Assembly: GCA_013399695.1 (NCBI GenBank)
Contig: VXAU01002428.1
Span: 2,316,082 to 2,380,081 of the forward strand
Direction of reading: 5' to 3'
DNA from: Formicarius rufipectus
Lineage: Eukaryota; Chordata; Aves; Passeriformes; Formicariidae
Length of the DNA: 64,000 nucleotides
The notes beneath the pieces are model-generated. The model saw only the letters and a program-made list of their open reading frames with translations, was not told where the DNA came from and made no database searches. Position numbers and translations under genes: made by a program. This document shows, one piece after another, positions 24,117 through 36,542 of the stretch (positions within the stretch are counted from its first letter, which is position 1; each line of letters begins with the position of its first letter).

Positions 24117-24134
24117 CGGCCAGCAGGGGGCAGC
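24117..24134 (+). promoter_or_regulatory. CTCF consensus site
   Basis: CGGCCAGCAGGGGGCAGC matches every position of the degenerate CTCF core (YDRCCASYAGRKGGCRSY). It is in plus orientation in the densest part of CpG island B. CTCF sites of this quality often act as loop anchors or insulators. Occupancy cannot be judged from sequence because CpG methylation blocks binding. Confidence 0.75.
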
Positions 24135-24308
24135 ATCGCCCCGCACACGGCGCCGCCGCGACACCCGCGCCGGGTTTTGGTTCTGGGGCTGCTTTGGAGC
24201 AGCTCCTGCTCTGTGTGTGTCGTTCGTGAGTTCATCGGGGTATGAACGCGTCAGGCAGTTATAGCTTTGGTTGTCAACCGTTGTGTCAGGGTCACGACCA
24301 TTTAAAGC

Positions 24309-24314
24309 CACGTG
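24309..24314. promoter_or_regulatory. E-box (CACGTG)
   Basis: A second CACGTG lies at the right edge of CpG island B, next to a small inverted repeat (GTGGGA at 24,312 and TCCCAC at 24,325). A pair of canonical E-boxes flanking the island is compatible with bHLH control of a promoter here. Confidence 0.4.
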
Positions 24315-24496
24315 GGATTCGCATTCCCACGAACAGCAACCAGAGGAAGACATAGAACATGAAAGTGGTTTGGAGGAAGTGCTTCCTTAGTCCCTGTCCC
24401 CTTACCTTCGTTTTCTCTCCTAAACTCGTGAAACTGCCTTCTCACCTTTACCTAATGTATGTATTTATTGTTTTCGCTGTTGTCTTTCAATTCCAG

Positions 24497-24795
24497 GGGA
24501 TTTTGAAAGATTCAGACTTTTGTGATAACGAATCTCTACTAGAGGGAGAAAGAGTCAGGAAAATGATTATAAAACGAGGGAAACCCGGTGCTTTTCTTTT
24601 CCTTCATTTCATCATGTTAGAAGAGAGCACAGAGCTCTTTGGCCAAAACATGCCAGCATGCTAAGTGAAGGACCCACAGCTGTGGGGGACAGATTTTGCC
24701 CCCAAACTGTTTTTTAAGCAAAGATTTGTGGCAACAAAGCTGTGTCCAGACAGTGAGTCTTTAATTTCAAATAAAAATTCTGAGACACATATAAG
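24497..24795 (+). other. candidate terminal exon downstream of CpG island B
   Basis: A good acceptor (pyrimidine tract from 24,468 ending TTTCAATTCCAG) is followed by an open frame of 55 codons to a TAA at 24,662. An AATAAA lies at 24,770-24,775. A GTGAGT donor at 24,226 in the island could supply exon 1, with an intron of about 270 bases. The frame stays open across that junction from 23,980, but exon 1 has no in-frame ATG, so a short non-coding RNA is more likely than a protein. The peptide is not recognised. Confidence 0.22.
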
Positions 24796-26687
24796 GGCCC
24801 CACAAAAGCAAGTGTGAACCAGCCACCAAAACAGTGGTCAAGGCAGTGTAAAGCAAGGCATGCAAAACAAGTGGTCATGTTAATGTGGAAAATCCAAGAA
24901 GCACCCGAGACAGAAAAAATGAACACCCTCAGAACAGTGCAAGAGCTAAAGTGTCCCAGCAGGCTCACAGGAGGGGGTTGAGGCTAATGAGATGACCACT
25001 CCCAAAATGTGGGAGGTACAGAAAGGCCACCTGAGTCGTGGGTCAGATTGACTAGAAGGCTCTTGAGTACCTACCTGGGTTTGCCTGGGGGAGTTATCCA
25101 TTGGGTATGTGACTTGAAAGCATTAGCAGCAGAACTACTTAGGGTATGTGTATGTGATTTTGCTATCAGGTTATTTACTAGGCATTGAAAGACTTCCCAG
25201 TCAAAGCTGTTTTCTGGGTAGTGTGAATTCTGTGTACTTGACTCACGTGCAAGAAACTGTGAAAAGTGATCCACTGTTTTAGTTCTGGTAATGCACTCTC
25301 TGTGTACCAAGGAGATAATTTTGGTACAATTGCCATTTTGTGCCTAGAAGAAATGAATTAACAAGTTTGATTATTTGTACTTGATAAAATTTTAAACTGT
25401 GCATGTTAAATCCCAGGATTTAATTCTATTAGTATAATGTAACTTTTTTTTTTTTAATGTACTTTCCATAGCTTCTTATCTTTCAATGTAATTTACTTAA
25501 TAAAGCTTAGAAGTTCAGCAGTAATATCAACTTTGTCTTCAGCTAAATAAGAAGGACTCCTGTAGAACTATGATAAATTTGATATGATTAATTTTTAGCC
25601 TGCTTTTGCTGTTTCTTTTTGTCTTTTGAAAATAAGGGCTCTGTATTAGGGTAAGTATAATTTGTTTTCCAACACCACACATACTACAGCTTGAACTGTG
25701 ATCTCTAAGGGAGGAGCAGAGACCTCACTGCCATTTGTCTGGTCAAGGTCACTTTAACTCTTCGACTAGAAATAGATGGTGTTTAGGCCCTCAGGATTTT
25801 CTAGCCTACTACAAACAGATCTGCAGTTGGAAGTGGATGGTGTCTTGCCCTTGGGCTCCTATCTGACTTCCTCAAGAAGCACAAGCTGAGGTTCTCAGAG
25901 GATACACACTGCCAAGTCCACTACTTTTTCATAATGTTTCCACTCAGGAAAATTCAAAAAAGGTGAAGTAAATACCAGTGAATGCAACAGTACTGTGTTT
26001 GTATCTTGATAACAATATTTGAAGCATTTTCAAAGTACTGGTAATGGAGATGAAAGGAAATTTCATTCAGGTGTGTGAAAAGAGCTGCAAGTGTTGATTG
26101 CTGGCACGAATAATGCATTCTTATATAAACGTTTGATCTTGCAAGCTTTTATAATGTGGTGAACAAATCTTTCCTGATGAATGATGACTCAGAACAGAGC
26201 TTTTCACTTGGCATTTGATAATTCATTTCAATTGCAGCAGAAAATAATTGTTCTATTCAAGCACACCAGGAGGTACTTACTCTGTCCCTAATGAGCACAT
26301 TAGAACAGGCAACTCATCCCTGTCTGATTTTAGCACAGGCCACAAACTTTATGACTGACTCATTATTTAGTCAACTCTCAGTCCGAAGGAATAAAACTCC
26401 TATTAGTTGCAATGGTGTAATAACAGTATTTCCCCTTTTCATAAATCACTCAAATATTCAGTATCTGTTGGAGAAATCTGGGAATCTTTGGGAATAGTAC
26501 TGGTAAATGTATTCTCTCTATTTTATTTGAAGGGCTTAAAAATGGAGCAATATGATTTTGACTATGAAACTGACTAAAGAAAAATCAGTTTACATTTGGT
26601 CTACAGTCAAGACACATCTTAAATAAATACTTCAAATGTAGGCAGATTTTCCAAAAAAACCCAAAACATGGATGACAATAAAATGTC

Positions 26688-26712
26688 ATACCAGCACTCA
26701 GTATGCTGGTAT
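26688..26712. other. perfect hairpin, 9-bp stem, 7-base loop
   Basis: ATACCAGCA and TGCTGGTAT are exact reverse complements around a 7-base loop. It is too short for a microRNA precursor, and no flanking extension of the stem was seen. Confidence 0.75.
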
Positions 26713-27002
26713 TGCCTGTGAGACTGCAGGGACCATTTAGCATCGCTTTTAGAGAGGCCTGAGTGAGTCACCAACAACGTCAAAAGACATGTATCACTTG
26801 GGTAAGAAACTGCTCCTCTGCATCAGTGACCCTTATTTCACTTAGAGAATGTAAGAGATGTTTGCTTTCCAGAGTTTCCTTTTTGGGATTGTTTCCACTA
26901 GAAAAGACAGAACTGGACCCTTCAGGTTACCCAGCTCGTCAGTGGCACAAAAGTTTAGTGAAGGTGCAAATCAGCCCTTGCAAAAACTGTCAGATTTCTT
27001 TC

Positions 27003-27019
27003 TTTTTTTTTTTTTTTTT
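27003..27019. repeat. T17 homopolymer
   Basis: A run of 17 Ts is followed by CCCTCAG, giving an exceptionally long splice-acceptor-like tract at 26,995-27,026. No matching donor or recognised exon follows, so it is listed as a homopolymer. Confidence 0.9.
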
Positions 27020-27558
27020 CCCTCAGAAAATGGTTTCCAAATCCTGCAAAATAGCAGGGGAAAATTTGGTAGGTGTATCATAGAGTGTGGAAAATTTGTG
27101 TACTTAATTCTTGCTGGGGCAATCTCACTGTCTTCGGGGAAGGTGAATGAACGTACCGAAATGCCTCTATAGTAATGAAAGGAAACTCATTGTGCCACTG
27201 GAGATTGAAGCTGCGTGGCCCTGTGGGTAATAAATTGCTACTATTCAGGCTCATGAGCGCATCAAGGAAAGCTGATGCAGAGTACTCTAATGACCATTAT
27301 AACTGAGTGCAGTGAAAAAGACTGTTATTTAAGTACATTTCAAAATGTACTGTAAATTGGGCAAAGGTACAGCTGCATTTATGCGCTGAGACAGCCTCCG
27401 GTTTTATTCAGTCTGACAGACTTTGCTCTTTGAATTTAGGTTTTATCTATGTGAGCTGAATGCTCCTGGTATTTATGGCCCCTCTTTGTAAGGGAAGCAG
27501 CAAAGGCAGGGAGAAGCAGTTCTCTTAACAGAGGCTCCAGCTGGAGAATGCAGGCTTT

Positions 27559-27582
27559 GGGTGAAGGCAGGGGAGGGGAGGG
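27559..27582 (+). other. possible G-quadruplex motif
   Basis: Four G-runs (GGG, GGGG, GGGG, GGG) are separated by loops of 8, 1 and 1 bases. This fits a permissive quadruplex pattern, though the first loop is slightly long. Confidence 0.45.
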
Positions 27583-30500
27583 TACAGCCATCACTCAGCA
27601 TTGCACTGCTGCCCTTCCCTAAAAACATCTATTTGTACCTCACACCAAACATGGTCCTTTTGAAGGCAACCTAAGAAGGAACTTTGAGACCAAGAGACAA
27701 TACTTCACAGACAAGACTTCACTGCCATGGAGAACCAGGTTTTTTTGTTTTATATGACCTTCCAGACTCTTTTCCACATTGTAAGTCAGTTTTGTTTGAT
27801 GGATGTCTACTTCTACCCTATAAGTTACATGTTTTACAAAGCTATTTGAGTGCTCACGTACCACCTATCTGGTTGAAAATAAGGGAGGGTAAGCTTGAAG
27901 TTTCTTTGCAGTGCCATATGTAGAGTGAAATTTATGGCCTGTTTTCAGTGAGTGTGATACATCCTTGACTTGGGACTTGCAGCTTGAGGTACATCAGCAG
28001 CTCTCATCTTATGCTTTTTATGGCTGGGTCCTTCATGGTTGACTTTGCCTTTTGTCTTTTTGGCTCTTTTGGGACTAGTGTGGTCTTTTTCATGAGGGTA
28101 AGAGATGGTGTGTGCTGTACCAATTCTTCTTTTTCTGAAGAGACCCTTGTGAATATTGTGGAGTCATGCAATGTGTCCATATATATCAGTTTATCACCTA
28201 TCAAGTACATTATGATCAAGTAACTGAGACAAGCAACTTGCAGTAAGCAAGCTGCCAGCAACATTTGGGTAGTTAGCACTGCAAGAAATCTTGTGTGTGA
28301 GCCTGACGTTCAGCACATGGGGTCAGACCTGCATTTCCCAGGAACCAACCAATCCCTAATTTGTTTGAAGTGTAGTAAATAAAGGTGGACATTTTAGTTG
28401 ATGAATTAGCCATGGAGAAAACAAAGCATGCAAATTGCAGTTTATAAGCTTATAAGCGTTACCTACCTGAGAATAAAATGACTGAATCAGGATTAAAGAA
28501 TTATTGCAAGGGTGTTTCCTGTCACAATTTTGGTTGCTGACTAAGTTTCCAGTAAATAGTGGTAATCAGTCTAGACTTTGTAAGGCACAGTGGAGACTTT
28601 TCCTTGTGTGAAGCCCATGAAAGCTAGTGGAAAGACAGATATCCAAAAGACAGTGCATTTGCTAAGGCAAGGCTCTATGATCTGCATGAAGCTGGAGGTG
28701 GTGACATCATCAAAACAGTGAGTGTGTCCAGAGCACCCCTGAGTAACTGTAAAGAGAAAGGACTGAACTATGAGGTTTTTCTCCCAATTGCTTCTGAGTT
28801 TCCAAAGATTACTGAGAAGTTGCACAGAAGCAGCTCATTAACTCTCAACCTATTGTTTTTTCTTTTTCATATCTAAGAATAACAAGATCGCTTAAGTCCC
28901 TGGTTAGATGATTAAGGTTAAGTGGCATTTATTAATAGGTCAATTTCTTTATTAATGTTGAAGCTCGTGTAAACAATTCTAAAAGTTAGGGTATTTTTCA
29001 TGAGCCTCTAATCATCCTTAGCCATTTACTTCTCTTGGTATGATTTCTGCACCATTGCTGACTCCAGAAGATATTCAAGGAAGCAGTAGACATTATGCTG
29101 CACACATATGGTGAGAAAAAATGGGATCTGGCCAAGCAAGTTACCATTCTGCTGCATTTCTTTATTCTTTGCCTATTTAGAAGCATTTTTGAAACTAGTC
29201 CGAAGCAGGAGAGCTGAGTGTCTTGAACCAGCTGAGAGCACTTGTATTTAGACATGAAGTTAAAGATCAGAAGTTTTGATGTGTGACAGCTGTGGAGGAA
29301 ATAGGTGCTAAATGCTGTCAGCCTTAGGTAGCTGGAGGTAGTAGCACATCCATATGAAAACATTGTTCAATGTTTGCACTGAACAAAAAATGTCTTGTCT
29401 TTACTCATTTCCAGCTTACAAAATCAAAGAAATCCCACTCCCAAACACCATAAAATGCCAAAACAACAACAAAAGAGGTGCCTCCATTACCATTAGAAAA
29501 AAAATCTCAGTTAAAACCTTTTCATTTATATGTTTGAAGTGTTTGATCCAAGTGTTAAACCCCTTATCTAGTGGTCACTGATTCTTCTTAAGACTTCTTC
29601 GTTGTTCCATTGCCACAAAATGCCTAATGTTTCCACACCCTCTATCAGTTTCAGGTGGGCTAAAATCAATATGTACCATGTTTCAGCACTTCTTTTGACA
29701 CCTGCCAGCTTGTGAATACATCTAATGACTACACTGGGGGGGGATAGGAGCATGATTAGACAAAAACAAAGTCACAAGACAAGGATTAAAATGTAATGTC
29801 AATATTCTGTGATATTAAACTTTAAGAGCTGTGAGGAGTTTATGTCAATGGATATTATTTTATAAGTTGTGTTGTTTTAACTCGCTCTGTGACCTGATTC
29901 TGAAGGAAATTTCTTAATTAACTTTCTACATATTTGACAATAAAGTTCAAAGCAATCAAGAAGTACTTAAAATGTAGAATTAAAAATAACTCAATTTCTG
30001 AAATATCTGGTATTGGTTAAATATACATCTTCTATCTACATTTAATTAAATTTCTTTTTAAAAATATCCCCTGGTTTCAAGAATTAGGTCAGTTACTACA
30101 AATACCTTGGCTCATTTAAATAGTCCTGAATATTGCCATTATGAAAACTGACTTATATAATATTTATAATTTCACCTATTTTTGGTTTTCAGTTAAATAA
30201 AAATAATCCTTATGCTTCTAAAATGATGATATTAAAATAAAACACCTTATTTGTTGTTTCAAGTCAGCCAGAGACTTGCATTTTGCTCCAACAGTAAGGC
30301 ACGTGGGTGGTCATTGTTTTCATTGTCATCTCCATCAGACTATTGTGCACCTCTCTCTGTGAAAGTGGTCTCCTATGATTCTCAGGCCCATGAAGGACTC
30401 AGAATTTTAATAGACCAAAATTAGTTGTGTTTTCTTTAAGAAGGGACAGAACCTTATCATTACACAGGCCTGAATAATTTTGCTAAAACCAATGAGACTC

Positions 30501-33500
30501 TCTGAGGGTTTTAGCTTGTAGCAGTTGAAGTGACTGAAAATTGGATCTGGGTCTGAAGGATTAGAGACTCCAGCATCACTAGTGCTGAGTGAAAGCTAAA
30601 AAGCTGTAAGTGTGGAAATTATATACCAAAGAACACTTTGAGCATTTCACTTTGATGCTCCACATTGGAAGTGCACACCTCATTGCTCCAAGTACGCAAA
30701 GAACTTGGCCACCAGCACTTGGGTTAAATATCTAAACACACCTAATGCCAACAGTGTTAATAAGCCTCCACTTTTTGTGCGAACCTGTAGTCTTTTCCCT
30801 GTTTGTCCTTGGAGAAAGAAGACACACAGGTGGCAGAATGACAACTTTCTGAGGAGGCACATGAACTGGGTGGGTCCTCACTTAGAGGAAGTGACACAGT
30901 GATGCTCCTGTGCACTGCTGCAGCAATCTGGACTGCTTCTGAAACTGGGGAGTCTCTGCAGACATGCAGAAGCATGTTGGCACAAGGCTGAGGGGTCCAG
31001 GGGATGAGTTTAGGGGATAAATACAGCTGCCACTGACTTTAAATGCCGGTGAATTGAAAGATGCAGAAGGCTAAGGAAAGAGTCACACCGGGGTCATTCA
31101 GTCCAGGCAGGGCCATATGTTGTTGGATCAAAACAAGTAGGTTACATGCTGAAATTACTCATGTAATTTTCCCAGCAAGGACAGCAGGCATCAGTGAAGA
31201 CTGCAAAAATCTGAAATATTAAATCCCAGTTGGCAGCTGCTAGACATGAAACTGAGACACACTTTGGGATGAGGTAGCACATTCTTGGAATTGTCACTGC
31301 TCATGATTTGACAGTATTACAAGGGAAATAATTTTCCCAGTTCTGAAATATGCATTCAAACGTCTGTTCCATTAAACACACATCAGTATGTTGCCACCTG
31401 TTCCAGTCATGCTTGATAATGAATGGTATGCAGAGATAATATACCTGCCTGGCCTTGTAAATGTTCTGCAGGGAAAAATCAAAATTAGGTAATGTAAGTC
31501 AAATTTGGATGGATAGTCCTGTTACAGTCAATGCTGAATCCAGTGCCCTTAATTACTTTGTTGCCTGAATTGGAAACCCTTCAAATAATGAGGGGGTGAA
31601 ATAAAGCTTCTTGACAGTTAAGAGCCAAGGAATATAATTTTGTTGCAAGGTCCATCAGTTACCCACAGATGACAGCAAATTCCCATGCAGATCAATCAGA
31701 GAGGTGGTAGAAAATGAAAGTAAGTGTTGGCACACACACTATTCAAAGGAATTAAAGCTAGTGTTGCCATGACTAAAGCTAAAGCAATCGGGGCTGCCTT
31801 TCAGGTCCCACTGAAATCAGTACAAATCTTCCTTGTACACTTCAGGACTGTGGAGCCTTGATGCAGCTATTAAAAAAAACTATGAAGGGAAAGACAGCAA
31901 TTAAGGACAAGAAAGGGGTTAACTTTAAACATACAATAATGCCTTTGACTTATGTGTTTAAGTACTTTGAACATCAGCTTATTTTCTGTCTAAAAGCTGG
32001 CACTCTTTTAGTAGCTTCCAAAAACCTTTGTCTGAGAGAACCTCACTCTCACATCCATGCAGAGCAGATGCAGGCTTATGATGTGCTTTAAACCTCAGGG
32101 TGGAAATTTCTGCCTGGGAAGATTTTCTGCATAAATATATATGAAATTGAAGCTGTGGGTGCCTCTGCTAGAATGACTGTGAAGTGCTGTAAATCAGGAA
32201 GAGATAAGAGGATAACATGCACATCTCATGCACTCATTTCTGCCTCTTGGGCTCTAAAACAGTGTTGACTCACCAATAATCACTGCCAAATGAGTTTGCT
32301 CCAAACAGGCTCTTGGACTGTTGTCCCACCATGGCATTTCATTTCCCATCACGTTAAAAAAGAGATGAGTGACTGCAAGAGCTCATTGTGCAGTTTATCA
32401 AGCTTACATATGGCTTTTCTAGGTAGGAGCTGTGTGAAACTCAGAAATACCTCTTCTTTCTTCGATAACTTTCTTATGAAAAACTAGTGCTTACAGCTGT
32501 GCAGTCTGCAAGTCAGTTGCCCATTTGTAGATTCCTAATCAGCCTGCAGTTACAGAGTACCTCCCTGTCACAAACCAGGTGCATGCCACACAGCAGGTAG
32601 CTCAAATGCTATGCTATGTCACATTTCTGTACATGTAGCTAATGCAAGTGAATCAAGACTGGGCAGAAAGAGGCAGGTTTTATAAGTGATGAATAGTCCT
32701 TTTGCAAGTTTTGCCCAATAGTAACCCATCACTGGACTGCAAGACGTTAAGATCACCTCTCTAGATATTTCAGCTAGAAGCCTCACTGATCTGACCTGAA
32801 ACTGGCTATGAGCCATGTCACTGAAATCCAGCTACCAATGCAACTTTGTCTGCAGTTCAAGGATCATCAGTTCTGGATTCAGTAAATTATTGCTCATCAG
32901 TTAGGATGTTAAACATAGCGTTGCAGACGAATACCAGGATAATTGCACAGGGAGGTTCTCATACCATACAACTTAGGAGCTAATTTAGATACCCAAGTCA
33001 CTTAGAGAGTCTGTAAAGAAATCCTCAAGGGAGATTTCAAAGCTTCAAAATTAAATATCTAGGAGAGTTTAAAATAGTTGATGCGAACAGAGCAAGTGCT
33101 CTCCATGGTTTTTAATTCCCCTTGTACTGTAACTGGTCATGGCATTTCTCACAACCTCCTTGTATAAACCTGTTTTGTGACCTTGCAGAAGGCAGAGAGA
33201 CCTCTATTGCACCCCACAGTATGGGAGGCTGCTTGTGCCTGGTCCCCCTTAGGTCATCCTTTGCTATCAGCAGAACTCTACAAATGCACATAACAGGATA
33301 TTTATATAGCATGTTTGCACATTTGACCCCTGATGTTCCCAGATGAAGATTTGGTACCAGATTTATATAGAATGATTCTGTCAGAGGTGTTTGAATTGTT
33401 GCATATTCCTAAGGTGCCTGACACATTAGTTTCTTATTCCAGGCTCTGGTTTGTGAGGCTACTATACGCAGTGTGTGTATTACATGTCACTCACCCACAA

Positions 33501-33718
33501 TATTATCCTATGAGCTAATGCTGAAGCAAGGCCTGACACATTTGAAGAATTAAAAAACATTCAGTAGTGTTAATCCCTGCCCTGTACTCTGTTCTTGAAA
33601 GGCCCAACTGGCCCGATCCTTTTCTGACAGATGTCAATGACAGAATTTTCTGTTAAGTGAGATGTGGTGAGACAGGATTTCTGTTATATCAACAGTCATT
33701 ATAAATACTTGTAAAACG

Positions 33719-34115
33719 TAGAATCATAAAAAAAACAAAGCTGGAAAGGACCTTAAAGTGTCACCCAGAGCAGACCAGACAGAGTCATGGACATTTGTCT
33801 AACTTCCTCTTTAAGATTCTCACAGGTAAACCATCACTAAGTGGGCTATTCCCTGTCTTTACTGCCCTTAACTGAGTCGACATACTTCAAAATGTCTTGC
33901 CAGATTTTTTTTTTTCTGCAGATAAAACCTGCTGGTTTCTTTCTTATCATGGATGCAGAAAACGTAAGGCTTCCTTCTTTGCAGCAGTCTTTTCTGTATT
34001 TGAAAACCATTATAGTGTCTCTCCTTCATTTTGCCTTCCATAGATTGCACAGTACCAATTAGCTCAATCTTGCATTGTAGGTCATGTTTTCTAGTTCTCT
34101 GATCATTCTCATACT
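33719..34115 (-). mobile_element. old CR1-type LINE 3' fragment
   Basis: The plus strand begins with GTAGAATCATA and then a diverged GGTTGGAAAGGACC-like block, the reverse complement of a CR1 3' end. Further right, 33,990-34,110 resembles the next conserved CR1 block: a segment like TTTGAAAACCATTATAGTGTC, then GGTCATGTTTTCTAG and CTGATCATTCT. Both blocks occur in the expected order, so this is one diverged copy of about 400 bp. The reading frame is decayed. It is clearly older than the copies at 13.9 and 36.4 kb. Confidence 0.8.
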
Positions 34116-36420
34116 GAATAAAAAGAGCTTTGTGAAAGGAAAAAAATAATCAGAATGATTTTATTATTATTATTACAATTACTTATTCAACCACAATACA
34201 TTTTATTTGAGTATTGCTAATGTAACTTTACCTTTGATGCTTAATAGTGTGTACACTGATATATCCCTATGCACTGTGCCTCTTTGTTATGTCGGCTCAC
34301 AATCTTTTTGAGTTGCATTTCAGGAAATAAAAAACTTCTACAAACCAAACAGACACGCTCTCAGGACTAAGAAATATAGACATCCTCTCTTTTTTGCTAT
34401 GTGGCAGCTAATGATAGGACCAGATCCTTGTCTGAGATTGCATACCTGCTACCAGCACACAAGTCCACGGCAATGGTATAAACAGCTTCAGCCTGGCTAC
34501 CCTTCCTCATCCTATTGGGTGCTACTCCAATCTCTGGGCCTTTTGCAGCTTGTGCTGCACATACGTGACAACCCAGTTATCCCTCAGGTCCCTGCCTTAT
34601 TCCTGCTGACCCAGGGGTGACCACGGAGTCCGGAACTGCAGTGTAATCATGGGAGGGCTGAATTCAGATTACAACGCCGGCCTCAGCAGCAGTGTCCCCT
34701 GCCTGAAGAAGCTGCCATTCATGGTATTTGCCTTCCTCTGGACAGAGGTTGGAGGAGGGAGTTTCCATGTACTGCACATGAAATAAAGGCTGAAGTGACA
34801 GTCTTATAGGGTTCGCTAAATGAGAACACAAGAGCAGTCCCAAAGGGCTGTTGCAAGAAAGCAGCTTCAGTTCTTGACTCTTCTACTTGAGTACCATCTA
34901 ACAATGAAGCTACTGGAGTCCCATATAATACCAAAATAACTTTATTATTTATGATCCATACATAAAGACTTCACACAATACTTCCATGGATATGTTGTTG
35001 GGAAAATACTGTCAGCAATGATGACAAGAAGGAACTTTGAAGTGTGTCTACCAAAGCAGGTACTCATAAGTAATGGAAACTGTGATTCCTATAACTCCAA
35101 ATGCTGTATACAGGGATATCTGACATCCAATTGCAAAATGGAATTTTTTTCATGCAACCTGTTCCCTTAAGAGATGCTTTCTTCATTTGCAGTCAAAATC
35201 AGTAAGAAAAGAAGAAATGGAGGATAAGAACTGTGCAACTTAGGGGAGAAAGAAGAGGAACAAAACCAGCGTGGAAGAGAGGTGGAATAACAGAAACTCA
35301 TTCAGAAAAAGGAGAGTAAATAATATCCACTAAAAATAAGAGAAAGGCTGGCATCAAAAGGGGTTCTTAGTCTCAGAAAACAGCCAGCAGCGAGGCACTG
35401 GAGGTGATATCACTAATAAAATTCCCTCTGCAGAGAGAGATACTCTTGCAGGACATGTTATTAGTGTAGGGGTTAGGGAGAAAGTGATTTTTACAGGACT
35501 GAACTTCAGTGGGATTCTTTGAACACCAGGATTGAAGCTGTTTTCCAGTTACTGAATGAAGCTCAGTGTTCTCTTTTGCCTTTCGGGTTTCTCTTTTTTT
35601 GATTGACCTGTTACTTGTGGACTCCTGCTTCAGTGAGCTATAATAATTAAAAGAGACTGAGCTTTTAATTAAAGGTACAATGAATTTGGATTTTGTTAGT
35701 GGACAAGAATGTTCCCTGTGGAAAGCTGATATTTTTATATAAGAATATAGTGCCTCTGCTGGAACACCCTTTTAAGGGAGACACAACAAAAGAAATGGAA
35801 TATGGTCAGAATTTTACAGACTGCTCTAGTCTCTTTTTGCCCCTGTAAAATAAATTGTGTGCTAACATCTTTGAGTTCCCTGTGTCATCTAGTTCCTAAT
35901 ATCCCCCAAAGGATGCTCAGCATCCTAATGCATGCAAAAATGATGTCACATCTGTGAATCACTGTCACCAGAATCAATTATTCATAATCTGTCACACACG
36001 TGCTTTCTTTTGCTACGTCCAGTCCCTGTTTGGAGGCCTGATCATTTCCCCCTTGTACAGGGTGTGCCTTTGGCTTGGCACTTGCAGTAGTCTTGGACCA
36101 AGCTCCTGGTGTCCCCAGGAGGCAAGCAGGGCAGCTGAGAGAAAGGGCAGCACACAGCAAACCCAACATGCCCCACTCCAGCCCCTCTAAGCTTCCATCC
36201 CAGTGCATCTGCTCCCTGGTGCCAATCTGTCTGTGAGCAAAACCAGAACAAATACATAGAGAAGGAGATTTGATTTTCTCAGAGCCATTCATAGGGCAGG
36301 AGTTCCCCATTTCCAAGCTCAGTTCTTCATTGCCATTCATGAGGCTGTAACTTGCTGGGTGTATTGTAATGTTAAAAAAGCCAAAGAGCTCTACAAGCTG
36401 TCAAAGGAATAAAACTGACT
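34116..36420. other. unique sequence, no gene recognised
   Basis: No gene or interspersed repeat was recognised. Open frames up to 120 codons (35,978-36,340 minus) overlap others on both strands and have no recognisable domain. Confidence 0.55.
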
Positions 36421-36542
36421 GACAAGGTCAGGCTGGATGGGGCTTTGAGCAACCCAGTCTAATGGAAGGTGTTTCTGCCCAGGGCATGGGGAATTGAAAC
36501 TAGATGGTCGATTCCAACCCAAACCATTCTTAGACTGCATGA
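36421..36542 (+). mobile_element. CR1 LINE 3' end fragment
   Basis: GGCTGGATGGGGCTTTGAGCAACC, the diagnostic TAATGGAAGGTGT block and the terminal TTCCAACCCAAACCATTCT give the CR1 3' end in forward orientation. The final ATTCTATG repeats are mutated (TTAGACTGCATGA). The copy is about 120 bp, 5'-truncated and non-coding. Confidence 0.92.

Larger units (their letters stand above)
23881..24340. promoter_or_regulatory. CpG island B
   Basis: A hand count gives about 47 CpGs in 460 bases, densest at 24,000-24,180. The island holds a full CTCF consensus match (24,117-24,134) and two CACGTG E-boxes (23,987-23,992 and 24,309-24,314), the first inside the palindrome GCCACGTGGC. No TATA box was seen, as is usual for CpG-island promoters. 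A GTGAGT donor at 24,226 and a strong acceptor at 24,497 suggest rightward transcription may start here. It is the best regulatory candidate in the window. Confidence 0.82.
24796..33718. other. AT-rich unique sequence, no gene recognised
   Basis: Nearly 9 kb without a recognised gene, RNA or clear transposable element. Open frames are at most about 121 codons (28,998-29,363 minus) and unremarkable. There are T-runs at 25,444 and 27,003, a hairpin at 26,688 and a possible G-quadruplex at 27,559. The part around 29.8-30.25 kb is particularly AT-rich. Confidence 0.5.

Noticed and set aside
23714..24235. 171-codon frames on both strands across the GTTT tract and CpG island B
   Set aside because: Both are repeat-encoded at one end and GC-driven at the other. 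Equal lengths on opposite strands point to composition, not coding.
26995..27090. Strong acceptor-like T17 tract followed by CAG
   Set aside because: The following sequence lacks a good donor, and the tract is explained as a homopolymer.
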